Shown here piece after piece: positions 45,616-54,395 of a stretch of DNA of 64,000 bases. The notes beneath the pieces are model-generated. The model ran no database searches. It had not been told where the DNA came from and saw only the letters and a list, made by a program, of their open reading frames with translations. The translations under genes were made by a program, and so were the position numbers. Source of the DNA: Nonomuraea turcica (GTDB lineage Bacteria > Actinomycetota > Actinomycetes > Streptosporangiales > Streptosporangiaceae); assembly GCF_030718205.1 (NCBI RefSeq), contig NZ_JAUZQF010000002.1, positions 62,001 to 126,000 on the forward strand. The letters run 5' to 3'. Numbering within the stretch: position 1 is the stretch's first letter; every line of letters starts with the position of its first letter.

Positions 45616-45643
45616 CCTGCCGCCAGGTGCGGCACTGCGCCGA

Positions 45644-46282
45644 TCAACTCTTACCCGAATTACGGATTACCTCCACGACGAGCCATGCGTTGGTGGATGG
45701 GTTTCGACCTTTTCGGTTGGGCTCACAGTGCTCCGGGTCCGCCCTCCGGGCACGTTCCCGTGCCACCTCATGGTTAGCGAAGGGAAAGTCCCGGCCGAGG
45801 TGCTTGTCGTAGTCCTTGATGTGGTTCCTGAGCTTGCGCCCGACTCTGACATGGTCACAGGCGGTGACGCAGTCTTCGAAGTGATAAAGAATCCATAGCT
45901 CGAAGCAAGGTAGGGAGACCGCTAGGTTGACGTGCCCTCTACGCGCCGTGATCAGAGCCTGCGCGAGAGTCTTGTGTTCGTTGACGTCGACGACGCACCA
46001 CACCTCGTCGTAGGCGATGTTGGCGTCCCGCTGAGCACGCGCTTCCCGGTCCTTTTTGTCACGCTCGCTCAGGGCGTACGCGACCAGCTTCGCAGGATCC
46101 CGACCGAGACCGACCACCTTGCAATTTCGGATGTCGACAGGAAGGGAGCGAAAGTAGTCACGAATTCCCTTAAAGTACTCGACCTCGGTTACTTCACCCT
46201 CGCATACGATGAGAACGCGTTTCTTCGGCTCTCGCCGACCGACGACTCGATCTAGGCGCGGGGGGCTACGCCTGGGGCTCAT
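45644..46282 (-). CDS. rloB: RloB family TOPRIM-like protein (AbiLii-like)
   Basis: 212 residues. The family core starts RVLIVCEGEVTEVEYFKGI, where E28 is the TOPRIM glutamate. It continues with DEVWCVVDVNEHKTLAQAL, the acidic DxD position (here D99-V-N101), and SLPCFELWILYHFED, the characteristic RloB motif. RloB proteins pair with an AAA ATPase in presumed phage-defence loci; in AbiL of Lactococcus the RloB-type gene is one of the two components. The second acidic residue is replaced by Asn. Base composition is lower in GC than the neighbours. It starts 6 bp after the ATPase gene. Confidence 0.82.
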   Translation of the reverse strand: MSPRRSPPRLDRVVGRREPKKRVLIVCEGEVTEVEYFKGIRDYFRSLPVDIRNCKVVGLGRDPAKLVAYALSERDKKDREARAQRDANIAYDEVWCVVDVNEHKTLAQALITARRGHVNLAVSLPCFELWILYHFEDCVTACDHVRVGRKLRNHIKDYDKHLGRDFPFANHEVARERARRADPEHCEPNRKGRNPSTNAWLVVEVIRNSGKS

Positions 46283-46288
46283 GGCTTG

Positions 46289-47473
46289 CTATCGGCGCCT
46301 TTCCAGAAATATTTGGCGGACGTTCTCGAAGTTGAGGTACGGCATCGCACCATAACGGCCTTGCAAGTAGCCGCGCTCGATGTTCTCATCCCGTCGGGTA
46401 TGAAACTCGGCAAGTGAGTAGAGATTAGTGGCGCCGGATTCTTCCTTCTCGGTGAACCACACCTCGTCCCTTGCCAGAATCTCGTCGTTCAGCAGAGAGC
46501 CGAGGAGTGTCGTGTCATGCGAGGCGAAGACGAGCTGGGCTCCTTCCTCGTTGATGTCGGCGTCCTTGAACATCCGGATCAACGTCGAACTCAGAAGGGG
46601 ATGGAGACTTGAGTCGATCTCATCGGCAACCAGAACGCCGCCCGTCCTGAGTGCGAACAGCGCGTAACCCAGCAGGGACAGCCAAGCTCGGGTTCCTGCA
46701 CTCTCTTCCTCCAAGTCGAGGAGGACAGGTTGCCCTGGCCTGCGCAAGACGATTTTCGAACTCGACGTCGTCTCCACGATTTCGGCCTGCTCGATTCCCA
46801 GGTCGGCTATCCGGAGCAGCTCGTTGAGCTCCGGAGCAGCGTTCCCGTGCAGCAGCACACTCGTAATGCTCAGTCGAAGTTTTTCGTCTCGCTCGCCATG
46901 CCGGGCAAAGAGAGTGTGGCCTCCCAGCACATTGAAGATGGCACTCAGCAGCGGGTGATTATTGGATGCCGCACATGAGAGATACAACGAGTTCGGGCGC
47001 GTGAGCCGCCATATGCGTTGCAGCTCTCCGCCGAGTCCGCGCCCGAAGGATACATCGGTCGGGCTGGTGCGCTCGAAGAGCTTTCTCACCCTTCCGTGAG
47101 GGAAGGAATTCAACCACTCGCCGAGAACAGCCTCATCGTCGACCTCGAAGCCATACGAATAGCGAACGTCATCGAGCAGAAAATCGATCTCGAAAAACGA
47201 TGGAGCCTCAAGCCCGGGTTTCGAGAATTTATATGGCTGTCTGGGTATTCCTGCGGTCGGCTCCCACTGGGTGTGCGACCACGAGACAGCGTCGCTCATC
47301 CACCGCAGGGCATCGAGAACGTTGGACTTCCCCGACGCGTTCGCACCATAGATTCCCGCGACCGACAACGGTTTCGTCCGTCCCGGCTCCCCCCGGCGCG
47401 GGGCCGCGATGAAGGAGAGGGTCTGCTCATCGCGGACCGACCGGTGATTGGCGACCCTGAATCGCAGCAGCAT
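46289..47473 (-). CDS. rloA: AAA ATPase, RloA/AbiLi-like
   Basis: 394 residues. It starts MLLRFRVANHRSVRDEQTLSFIA, the typical head of AAA_15/21 (OLD/ABC-related) ATPases. Walker A is GANASGKS (43-50). EEESAGTRAWLSLLGYAL resembles the ABC signature region. Walker B and D-loop are GVLVADEIDSSLHPLLSS. FASHDTTLLGS holds the switch His. Such ATPases with RloB are likely sensors that license an RNA- or DNA-cleaving partner on phage infection. The pair differs in composition from the flanking dnaE2 and DUF4328 genes, so it was probably acquired. Confidence 0.86.
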   Translation of the reverse strand: MLLRFRVANHRSVRDEQTLSFIAAPRRGEPGRTKPLSVAGIYGANASGKSNVLDALRWMSDAVSWSHTQWEPTAGIPRQPYKFSKPGLEAPSFFEIDFLLDDVRYSYGFEVDDEAVLGEWLNSFPHGRVRKLFERTSPTDVSFGRGLGGELQRIWRLTRPNSLYLSCAASNNHPLLSAIFNVLGGHTLFARHGERDEKLRLSITSVLLHGNAAPELNELLRIADLGIEQAEIVETTSSSKIVLRRPGQPVLLDLEEESAGTRAWLSLLGYALFALRTGGVLVADEIDSSLHPLLSSTLIRMFKDADINEEGAQLVFASHDTTLLGSLLNDEILARDEVWFTEKEESGATNLYSLAEFHTRRDENIERGYLQGRYGAMPYLNFENVRQIFLERRR

Positions 47474-47603
47474 GGCCTTCTCCCCACGGTGAACCGGCTG
47501 TCACCTTACACTTTCAAGCGGCTCTACGAAGAGATTCCCTGCAAGTCGGCGTGTAAGCGCGAGAGGGGTGCCAGCACTCCGCACCGAGCGGTTCACGGCG
47601 AGA

Positions 47604-50600
47604 TCAGGCGGCTGAGGGGCCGGAGCTGCCCGGGCTGGCGTGCCACAGTCGCCGGGGCGGCGTGACGATGGCCGGCCCGAGGTCGGAGTAGGGCGACAGG
47701 CGGAAGCCGTTGGGGTATTCGATGCTGCGCCCGCTGACCCCCTCCAACTGTTCGTGCTCCTGGGCGAGCAGCGCGCGGACCGCGTCGATCCCCTGGGCGC
47801 GCCACAGCGCGTCCAGGTCCGCCAGGTTCCAGCAGTCCACCGCCCGCATCGACACCGCCCGCGTGCCCGTGCGCCGGACCACTCCCTTGGCCAGCAGGAG
47901 CCACGACCCGAAGACGGTGGCCGCGCACCGCCCCTGCACCGACTCGAAGAACGTCAGGTCGATCGGCCCGGTCGAGTCGTCGAGCGTGGTGAAGATGACG
48001 CGCTGGCCCGAGCGCACGGCAGGCGTCTGCGTCGCCACCTTGACCCCCGCCACCAGCACCTCAGCCCCGTTGCGCTGCGCGAGAAGATCCTTGGAACGTA
48101 CCACCCCGAGCAGGTCGAGCAGCTCGTCGTGGAAGCTGATGATGTGCCGGCTGACGTCGATGCCGAGGATCTCCAGCTCGGCCTGGACCATCTCCGCCTC
48201 CGTCATCTCGGGCAACTCCCCCGGCGGCAGGTGCTCGGTGAAGCCCAGCGGGAGCTGTACGGAGGGCTTCTCCGGCGGGGAAGGGCGCGCGGAGGTGTAG
48301 CGCTTGGACGTGCGCGGACCGGACCGCACGCCGCTCGACGAGGCCCGCTCCAGCGCGCCGACCTGGGCGATCAGGTCACGCCTGGTCAGCTCGCCGGGCC
48401 GCCAGCGCGGCCCGCCCGGGTGCAGGTCGTGCAGCGCGTCCAGGCCGCCGACCTGGACGATCCGCTCGATCGTGGGCCGCGAGGGGCGGGCGCGGTCCCA
48501 GAAGTCGGCCAGCGACGTGTACGGCTGCCCGGCGACCATCCGCTCGACCTCCGCCTCGCTCACCCCCTTGATCGCCGAGAACGGCACGCGCAGCGCGTAC
48601 CCCTTGCCGATCTCCCCGATCCTGAACTCCACCCGCCGGCCTTCCGAAGAGCGCGCGCGGACCCGGGCGCGCGGCCCGAGCCGCTCCACCTGCCAGTCCT
48701 TGCCCGACTTGTTGATGTCGAGCGGCAGGATCTTGATCCCGCACTGCCTGGCCTCGTCGATGATGACCCGCGGCGGGTACATGCCGGGCTCGTGCGTGAG
48801 CACCCCGGCGAAGAACGCCGCCGCGTGGTGCCGCTTCAGCCAGGCCGACTGGTATGTGGGCAGCGCGAACGCCGCCGCGTGCGCCTTGCAGAACCCGAAC
48901 GCCCCGAACGCGTCCAGCACCTGCCAGGCCCGCTCCACGGCCGCGTCGTCGAAGCCGTTGGCCTGGGCCAGGGGGACGAACGCCCGGCGCACCCGCGCGC
49001 GCCCCTCCGGCGTGTCGAGCGTGCGCCGCAGCTTCTCGGCGTACGACAGGTCCCGCCCGGTCATCTCCGAAATGATCTTCAGGACCTGCTCGTGGAACAC
49101 CACGACGCCGTGCGTCTCCTTCAGCGCCTCCCGCAGCCGCTCGTGCGGGTAACGCGGCTGCCGCCACCCGTGCCTGGCCTCCAGGTAGGGGGTGACCATG
49201 TCGGAGTTGACCGGCCCAGGACGGAACAGCGAGATGTCCACGATCAGGTCGTGCAGCGTGCGCGGCTCCAGCTTGGCCACCAGCTCCCGCTGGCCCGGCG
49301 ACTCGATCTGGAAGCAGCCGAGGGTGCGGGCGGCGCAGATCATGTCATAGGTGGTCTGGTCGTCGTGCGGGACGTACTGGATGTCCGGGTCGTCGCCGCG
49401 CTGGGTGTCCAGCTCGACCACGACGTCGTCCACGCGTTTGATCTCGTTCAGCGCGTACGCCATCGCGGACTGCATCCGCACGCCCAGCACGTCGAGCTTG
49501 AGCAGCCCGGCCTCCTCCACGTCGTCCTTGTCGAACTGCGACATCGGGAACTCCAGCAGGCTGCGCTCCACCGGCGTCCGGTCCCGCAGCCCCATGTTGC
49601 CGATCAGCACGCCACACGGGTGCAGCGCGATGTGCCTGGGCAGGCCGTCGAGCTTCTCCGCCAGCCGGAACACCCGGTCCAGGCCCGCCTCGTTGAGCCG
49701 GCTGTCGCGCAGCTCGGGCAGGTCGTGCAGCGACGCGGTGATCTGCTTGGCCCTGATGTGCGGGAACGCCTTGGCGACCGCGTCGATCTCGTGCGGGGGC
49801 AGGCCCATCGCGGCGGCGACGTCGCGGATGGCGCTGCGCGCCCGGTAGGTCTCCATCATGGACACGCAGGCCACGCGGGCCTCGCCGTATTGGTCGAAGA
49901 TGGCCTTGTAGCAGTCGAGGCGGCGGGCCGACTCCACGTCGACGTCGATGTCGGGCAGCCCGATGCGGCCTTCGGACAGGAACCGCTCCATGAGCAGGCC
50001 GTGGTCGAGCGGGTTGACCTCGCCGATGCCGATGAGGTAGTTGACCAGGCTGCCGGCGCCCGAGCCGCGGATGGCGCAGCGGATGCCCATGCCGCGGATC
50101 ATGTCGGTGATGCCGGCCACGGCGATGAAATATCCGGACAGGCGCTTCTTCTCGATGATGGCCATCTCGTCCTGGAGACGCCGCCCGGCGTCGGCCGAGC
50201 GGTCGAGGCCCCGCCTGATCAGCCCGTCCTCGACGCGGTGGCGCAGCAGCGGCACCGGGTCGCGGCCGATCTCGGGCAGGTGCAGGTTCGGCGGGTCGTT
50301 GCGGAGCGCGAGCAGGTCCAGCGGCTCCATCGAGCACGCCTCGGCCAGCCGCCTGGTCGTGTACAGCAGCCGCGCCACCCGCTCCTGGTCCGCGCCGCAA
50401 ACCTTGGCCGCCACCTGCCACATCTCCTTGGTGCTCTTGAGGTAGGCGTGCGAGGTGGTGCGTTCGAGGTGTCGGGGGTGCAGCGGGACAAGCTGGCGGG
50501 CCGCGTCGAGCACGTCGCCGACCTGGTGATCGGCCGGGTCCAGGTAGCGCGCCGCGTTGGTCAGCACGGCGGGCACGCCCATGGACTCGGCCAGGCCGAG

Positions 50601-51215
50601 CATGCGTACGGCCGTGCCGGCGTCGCGGTAGCCGTATTGGTCGACCAGCTCGATCACGACGCCGGGCACCGTGGATCGCCACAGGCCGAGCAGCGTCCTG
50701 GCCTGCTCGTCGCGCCGCTCTGCCACCGCGCGGCCCACATCGGACCTGGGGCCGAGCAGCACGACCAGGCCGTCCTCGGCGCCGAACCCGTGGTCGCCGG
50801 CCTCGCCGGCCCATTCGCCGATCAGCTCGCGAGTGACCTCCGGTTTGCCCCGTTCGCCCGCGTAGTGAGCGGCCGTGACCAGGCGGCACAGGCGTGACCA
50901 GCCGCGGCCACGGGCCAGCACGGTGATCCGGTCCTCGGCGTTCGGCCCGGTCTTGGGGCGGGGGGCGGGAATGCCGGGAAGCAGCGACGGGGGCGGGGTG
51001 GCGAGCGCCAGGTTCACACCGAGCACCGGGGCGATCCCGGCCGCGGCGCACGCCAGGGCGTGCTTGATGGCGCCGTAGAGGCCGTCGCGGTCGGTCAGCG
51101 CCAGGATGTCCATGCCGAACTCGGACGCCCGGCTCACCAGCGCCTGCGGGAAGGCGGTGCCGTAGCGCATGGAGTAGGCGGAGCACACGTTGAGGTGCGG
51201 GAACGGGGGCGCCAT
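47604..51215 (-). CDS. dnaE2: Error-prone DNA polymerase DnaE2 (ImuC)
   Basis: 1203 residues from ATG 51215. An N-terminal PHP-like domain opens HLNVCSAYSMRYGTAFPQALV, followed by ALTDRDGLYGA. The polymerase has GLPDIDVDVE (catalytic Asp pair) and LLKLDVLGVRMQSAM with the third Asp. VVFHEQVLKIISEMTG and the OB domain near the end (DSTGPIDLTFFESV) are also present. DnaE2 works with ImuA' and ImuB in mutagenic lesion bypass. The PHP motif shows HLN rather than HLH, so the metal site may be impaired. It overlaps the DUF6504 gene by 1 nt (TGATG); no imuB is present here. Confidence 0.93.
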   Translation of the reverse strand: MAPPFPHLNVCSAYSMRYGTAFPQALVSRASEFGMDILALTDRDGLYGAIKHALACAAAGIAPVLGVNLALATPPPSLLPGIPAPRPKTGPNAEDRITVLARGRGWSRLCRLVTAAHYAGERGKPEVTRELIGEWAGEAGDHGFGAEDGLVVLLGPRSDVGRAVAERRDEQARTLLGLWRSTVPGVVIELVDQYGYRDAGTAVRMLGLAESMGVPAVLTNAARYLDPADHQVGDVLDAARQLVPLHPRHLERTTSHAYLKSTKEMWQVAAKVCGADQERVARLLYTTRRLAEACSMEPLDLLALRNDPPNLHLPEIGRDPVPLLRHRVEDGLIRRGLDRSADAGRRLQDEMAIIEKKRLSGYFIAVAGITDMIRGMGIRCAIRGSGAGSLVNYLIGIGEVNPLDHGLLMERFLSEGRIGLPDIDVDVESARRLDCYKAIFDQYGEARVACVSMMETYRARSAIRDVAAAMGLPPHEIDAVAKAFPHIRAKQITASLHDLPELRDSRLNEAGLDRVFRLAEKLDGLPRHIALHPCGVLIGNMGLRDRTPVERSLLEFPMSQFDKDDVEEAGLLKLDVLGVRMQSAMAYALNEIKRVDDVVVELDTQRGDDPDIQYVPHDDQTTYDMICAARTLGCFQIESPGQRELVAKLEPRTLHDLIVDISLFRPGPVNSDMVTPYLEARHGWRQPRYPHERLREALKETHGVVVFHEQVLKIISEMTGRDLSYAEKLRRTLDTPEGRARVRRAFVPLAQANGFDDAAVERAWQVLDAFGAFGFCKAHAAAFALPTYQSAWLKRHHAAAFFAGVLTHEPGMYPPRVIIDEARQCGIKILPLDINKSGKDWQVERLGPRARVRARSSEGRRVEFRIGEIGKGYALRVPFSAIKGVSEAEVERMVAGQPYTSLADFWDRARPSRPTIERIVQVGGLDALHDLHPGGPRWRPGELTRRDLIAQVGALERASSSGVRSGPRTSKRYTSARPSPPEKPSVQLPLGFTEHLPPGELPEMTEAEMVQAELEILGIDVSRHIISFHDELLDLLGVVRSKDLLAQRNGAEVLVAGVKVATQTPAVRSGQRVIFTTLDDSTGPIDLTFFESVQGRCAATVFGSWLLLAKGVVRRTGTRAVSMRAVDCWNLADLDALWRAQGIDAVRALLAQEHEQLEGVSGRSIEYPNGFRLSPYSDLGPAIVTPPRRLWHASPGSSGPSAA

Positions 51216-51481
51216 CAGTCCCACGCCCTCAGCAGCAGCCAGCCGTTGCCGGCGGTGTCGTAACGCAGCTCGTAGGAGCCGACCTCGCGCCCCGGGCTGG
51301 CCTCCACCCGCCAGAACTGGCGCTCACCGGGATCGCCCTCGCCGGTCTTCCACCACTCGCGCGCGACCACCCAGTGGTCCAGGACACGGCGAACGAGATA
51401 GAGCCGGTCGCGCCAGACGAACTGGGTCGGCTCCCCGTCCCTGGTCCACACCTCTATCGGATCGCCATAGAGTCTGCTCAA
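51215..51481 (-). CDS. DUF6504 protein, dnaE2 partner
   Basis: 88 residues from TTG 51481, with GGGGAGAAGCGAC before it. It starts LSRLYGDPIEVWTRDGEPTQFVWRDRLYLVRRVLDHWVVAREWW and ends YDTAGNGWLLLRAWD. DUF6504 proteins lie next to imuB or dnaE2 in actinobacterial mutasome loci; the biochemical role is unknown. A perfect LexA box lies 68 bp upstream, so both genes are probably SOS-induced. Confidence 0.85.
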   Translation of the reverse strand: MSRLYGDPIEVWTRDGEPTQFVWRDRLYLVRRVLDHWVVAREWWKTGEGDPGERQFWRVEASPGREVGSYELRYDTAGNGWLLLRAWD

Positions 51482-51539
51482 GTCGCTTCTCCCCGCGGCT
51501 CTGGTCCTCTGTCTGAGCCACCCGGGGGAAGGCGGGCGC

Positions 51540-52307
51540 TTATAACTCGAACATATGTTCTCCGGCCCTAGATCGCAAGTCGATCGCCTGCCGCACGAGC
51601 GGGTTCGCGCCAATCGAGTTGCGGATGCTGAAGGCCACGCTGCCTGCGCGGTAACGGTCGTCTGAGGTCTCCACGGGGCGGCCCTCGTGAGTGGTGGTGG
51701 TCCTGCGCTGGCGTAGCAGCGGGCTGCCGCGGCGCACCCCCAGCAGGCGGGCGTCCTGGACCCCGGCGGAGACCGCGTCGATGAGGTGCTCGCCGTAGGC
51801 GAACACGAGCCCGATCGCCTCGTACAGCGCCTCGGTGACCGACTCGCAGTCGGCGGGCAGCCCCTCGACGGCCGGGGCCACCCACTCGGCGTACACCGTG
51901 CGCTCGACGAGGACGGGCTTGCCCTCCAGTGTGCGCAGACGCAGCACCTCCAGCACCTCGCCACCGCCCAGCCTGGCCGACTCGGCGGCGCTCGCCCGGC
52001 GGCGGTGCTGCTCGATCACCTGGCCGCCGAAGCGGTAGCCGCCCGCGCGCGCCCACTGCGCGAAGCTGTGCAGCTCGGCGAAGCTCTGGCTGTGCGCGGC
52101 ACCGAGCACGATGCGCCTGGCGCCCTGTCTGGAGCCGACCAGCCCCTCGGCGAGCAGTACGGCCACCGCCTGCCGCACGGTTCCGCGCGCCGCGCCGAAG
52201 CGCCCGGCCAGCTCGGCCTCGCTGGGGAGCTGGGAACCGACCGGGTAGGCGCCGGAGAGGATCTCCTCCCGCAGCTCATCGGCGATCAGTTCATAGCGCG
52301 CAACCAA
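51540..52307 (-). CDS. GntR/UTRA (HutC-type) regulator of the ABC importer
   Basis: 255 residues from TTG 52307, with GGAGGGGG about 5 nt upstream; GTG/ATG-like codons to 52340 are possible. The winged HTH is RYELIADELREEILSGAYPVGSQLPSEAELAGRFGAARGTVRQAVAVLLAEGLV. The C-terminal UTRA domain has LEVLRLRTLEGKPVLVERTVY. HutC-type regulators bind small ligands such as amino acids or phosphonates. It is divergent from the substrate-binding gene across 112 bp with a dyad between them. Its last codons overlap an SOS box. Confidence 0.9.
   Translation of the reverse strand: MVARYELIADELREEILSGAYPVGSQLPSEAELAGRFGAARGTVRQAVAVLLAEGLVGSRQGARRIVLGAAHSQSFAELHSFAQWARAGGYRFGGQVIEQHRRRASAAESARLGGGEVLEVLRLRTLEGKPVLVERTVYAEWVAPAVEGLPADCESVTEALYEAIGLVFAYGEHLIDAVSAGVQDARLLGVRRGSPLLRQRRTTTTHEGRPVETSDDRYRAGSVAFSIRNSIGANPLVRQAIDLRSRAGEHMFEL
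51549..51560. promoter_or_regulatory. Perfect actinobacterial SOS (LexA) box
   Basis: TCGAACATATGTTCTC contains GAAC-ATAT-GTTC (51549-51560), the palindrome bound by LexA in actinobacteria and Bacillus. It precedes the leftward DUF6504-dnaE2 unit by 68 bp. It also encodes the EHMF residues at the end of the GntR protein. Confidence 0.88.
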
Positions 52308-52362
52308 GTCCGCCCCCTCCCATTCACGAAAGAGCAACATTCATGCGACTTACTGGTGCTCG

Positions 52363-52376
52363 CTTGTTTGTACAAG
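52363..52376. promoter_or_regulatory. Candidate GntR operator
   Basis: CTTG-TTTGTA-CAAG, with TTGTACAA inside, is a dyad between the divergent GntR and substrate-binding protein genes. It is the only clear dyad in the interval. Confidence 0.45.
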
Positions 52377-52419
52377 TTCCCCTAGTTTCTTTCCACACCC
52401 CCTGCACAGTGGAGGCGTT

Positions 52420-53574
52420 GTGTTCACATCTCGCGCCCGCGCGGCCGGCGTTGCCGCCGCCCTTACCGTAGTCACCGCGGCCTGCGGCGCCGCTCCCGGC
52501 ACCCAGGCCACCACCCAGGCGTCACAAGGCGGCGTCAACGCGGCCACCGCCACCTCCGCCGCCGACTTCGGCGGCCTCGACAAGCTCGTCGAGGCGGCCA
52601 AGAAGGAGGGCAACCTGCACGTCATCGCCTTGCCGCCGAACTGGGCCAACTACGGCGAGATCATCGAGAAGTTCCAGGCCAAGTACGGCATCAAGATCGA
52701 GAGCGAGACCCCCGACGCGGCCAGCGCCGACGAGATCAACGCCGTGAAGACCCGCAAGGGCCAGGACCGCGCCCCCGACGTGCTGGACCTCGGCCAGTCG
52801 TTCGCGCTCAGCGGCGCGGCGGAGGGGCTGTTCGCGCCGTACAAGGTGCAGACGTTCGACAAGATCCCCGAGGGCCAGAAGGACGCGACCGGGCTCTGGG
52901 TCAACGACTACGGCGGCTACGTGTCGATCGGCTGCGACGCCAAGAAGATCACCACCTGCCCGACCAGCTTCGCCGACCTGCTCAAGCCCGAGTACAAGGG
53001 CAAGGTCGCGATGAACGGCAACCCGACCAAGGCGGGCTCGGCCTTCGCCGGCGTGTACGCCGCCGCCCTGGCCAACGGCGGCTCGTTCGACGACATCCAG
53101 CCCGGCATCGACTTCTTCAAGAAGCTGAACGCGGCCGGCAACTACAACCCGGTCGAGACCACCCCGGCCACCATCGAGAAGGGCGAGACCCAGATCAGCA
53201 TCGACTGGGACTACAACAACGCCGCCTACGCACCCCAGATGACGGCCAAGGGCATCGACTGGAAGGTCAACGTGCCGACTGACGGCAAGTACTTCCAGAT
53301 GTACGCCCAGGCCATCAACAAGGACGCCCCGCACCCGGCGGCGGCCAGGCTGTGGCAGGAATACCTCTACAGCGCCGAGGGCCAGAACCTGTTCCTCAAG
53401 GGCTTCGCCCGCCCCGTGCTGCTGCCGACGATGACCGCCGACGGCACCGCGGACAAGGCGCTGGCCGAGAAGCTGCCCTCGGTGGACGGCTCGCCCACGT
53501 TCCCGACGACCGCGCAGGTGGACGCGGCCAAGGCCAAGCTGGCCAGCGGCTGGGACGCCGCGATCTCGGGATGA
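52420..53574 (+). CDS. ABC importer substrate-binding lipoprotein (AEP/iron/polyamine type)
   Basis: 384 residues from GTG 52420 with GGAGG upstream. The signal segment AAGVAAALTVVTAACG ends in a lipoprotein-type Cys at about residue 22. The mature protein is a periplasmic-binding-type II fold: KEGNLHVIALPPNWANYGEIIEKFQAKYGI, PDVLDLGQSFAL, YKGKVAMNGNPTKAGSAF and ISIDWDYNNAAY. This SBP_bac type binds 2-aminoethylphosphonate, iron, thiamine or polyamines. With two permeases, an ATPase and a HAD phosphatase next to it, 2-aminoethylphosphonate is a plausible cargo, but this is inference. Confidence 0.88.
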   Translation: MFTSRARAAGVAAALTVVTAACGAAPGTQATTQASQGGVNAATATSAADFGGLDKLVEAAKKEGNLHVIALPPNWANYGEIIEKFQAKYGIKIESETPDAASADEINAVKTRKGQDRAPDVLDLGQSFALSGAAEGLFAPYKVQTFDKIPEGQKDATGLWVNDYGGYVSIGCDAKKITTCPTSFADLLKPEYKGKVAMNGNPTKAGSAFAGVYAAALANGGSFDDIQPGIDFFKKLNAAGNYNPVETTPATIEKGETQISIDWDYNNAAYAPQMTAKGIDWKVNVPTDGKYFQMYAQAINKDAPHPAAARLWQEYLYSAEGQNLFLKGFARPVLLPTMTADGTADKALAEKLPSVDGSPTFPTTAQVDAAKAKLASGWDAAISG

Positions 53575-54395
53575 GCCGGTCGCGTTCGCGGGGCTGGCTG
53601 GGGGCGCTGCCCCTCCTGGCGTTCTTCGCGCTCGTCTTCGGCGTCCCCGCCATCGCTCTGGTGGCGGGGGCGTTCACCGCTGAGGGGCGGCCGAGTCTGG
53701 CGAACCTGGCGCAGAGCCTGCAGGGCGGCTACCTCACCGCCATGATCGGCAGCGTGCGGCTGTCGGCCGTGGTCGCGCTGCTGGGGGCCGTGCTGGGCAC
53801 GTTCCTCGCCTACGCCGTCGTGACCTCGCGTTTCACGCTGCTGCGGGAGGCGGTGCTGACGGCCTCCGGGGTGCTGGCCAACTTCGGCGGGGTGCCGCTG
53901 GCGTTCTTCTGGATCGCCACGCTCGGCAACTCGGGCGTGGTCAGCGGCCTGATCGGGCTGCCGTCGGGCTCGCTCTACACGCTCTGGGGCCTGGTCGTGG
54001 TCTACCTCTACTTCTCGATCCCGCTGATGGTGCTGGTCATGGCCCCGGCGCTGGACGGGCTGCGGCCGCAGTGGCGCGAGGCGGCCGCGAACAACGGCGC
54101 CACCGCCTGGCACTACTGGCGCTTCGTGGCGCTGCCGGTGCTGACGCCGTCCATGCTGGGCGGGGTGGTGCTGCTGTTCGGGTCGTCCTTCTCCGCGTAC
54201 GCCACCGCCAACGCCATGGTCGGCACCGTCGTGCCGCTCGTCACCCTGAAGATCGCCAGCGCCCTCACCGGCGACGTGCTGATCGGCTACGAGAACATCG
54301 CGCTGGCGCTCAGCCTCGACATGATCGTGGTGGCCGGGCTGGTGATGGCGATCTACCTGCCGCTGCAGAGGAGGAGCTCCCGATGGCTGCACTGA
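53571..54395 (+). CDS. ABC importer permease 1
   Basis: 274 residues from ATG 53571, overlapping the lipoprotein gene by 4 nt. Six membrane helices are visible (LLAFFALVFGVPAIALVAGAF; SAVVALLGAVLGTFLAYAVV and others). The EAA loop is REAAANNGATAWHYWRFVALPVL. It belongs to the BPD type I permease family and partners the next gene. Confidence 0.93.
   Translation: MSRSRSRGWLGALPLLAFFALVFGVPAIALVAGAFTAEGRPSLANLAQSLQGGYLTAMIGSVRLSAVVALLGAVLGTFLAYAVVTSRFTLLREAVLTASGVLANFGGVPLAFFWIATLGNSGVVSGLIGLPSGSLYTLWGLVVVYLYFSIPLMVLVMAPALDGLRPQWREAAANNGATAWHYWRFVALPVLTPSMLGGVVLLFGSSFSAYATANAMVGTVVPLVTLKIASALTGDVLIGYENIALALSLDMIVVAGLVMAIYLPLQRRSSRWLH

Noticed and set aside
47640..50897. 1085-residue plus-strand open frame
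   Set aside because: Antisense to dnaE2, no motif.
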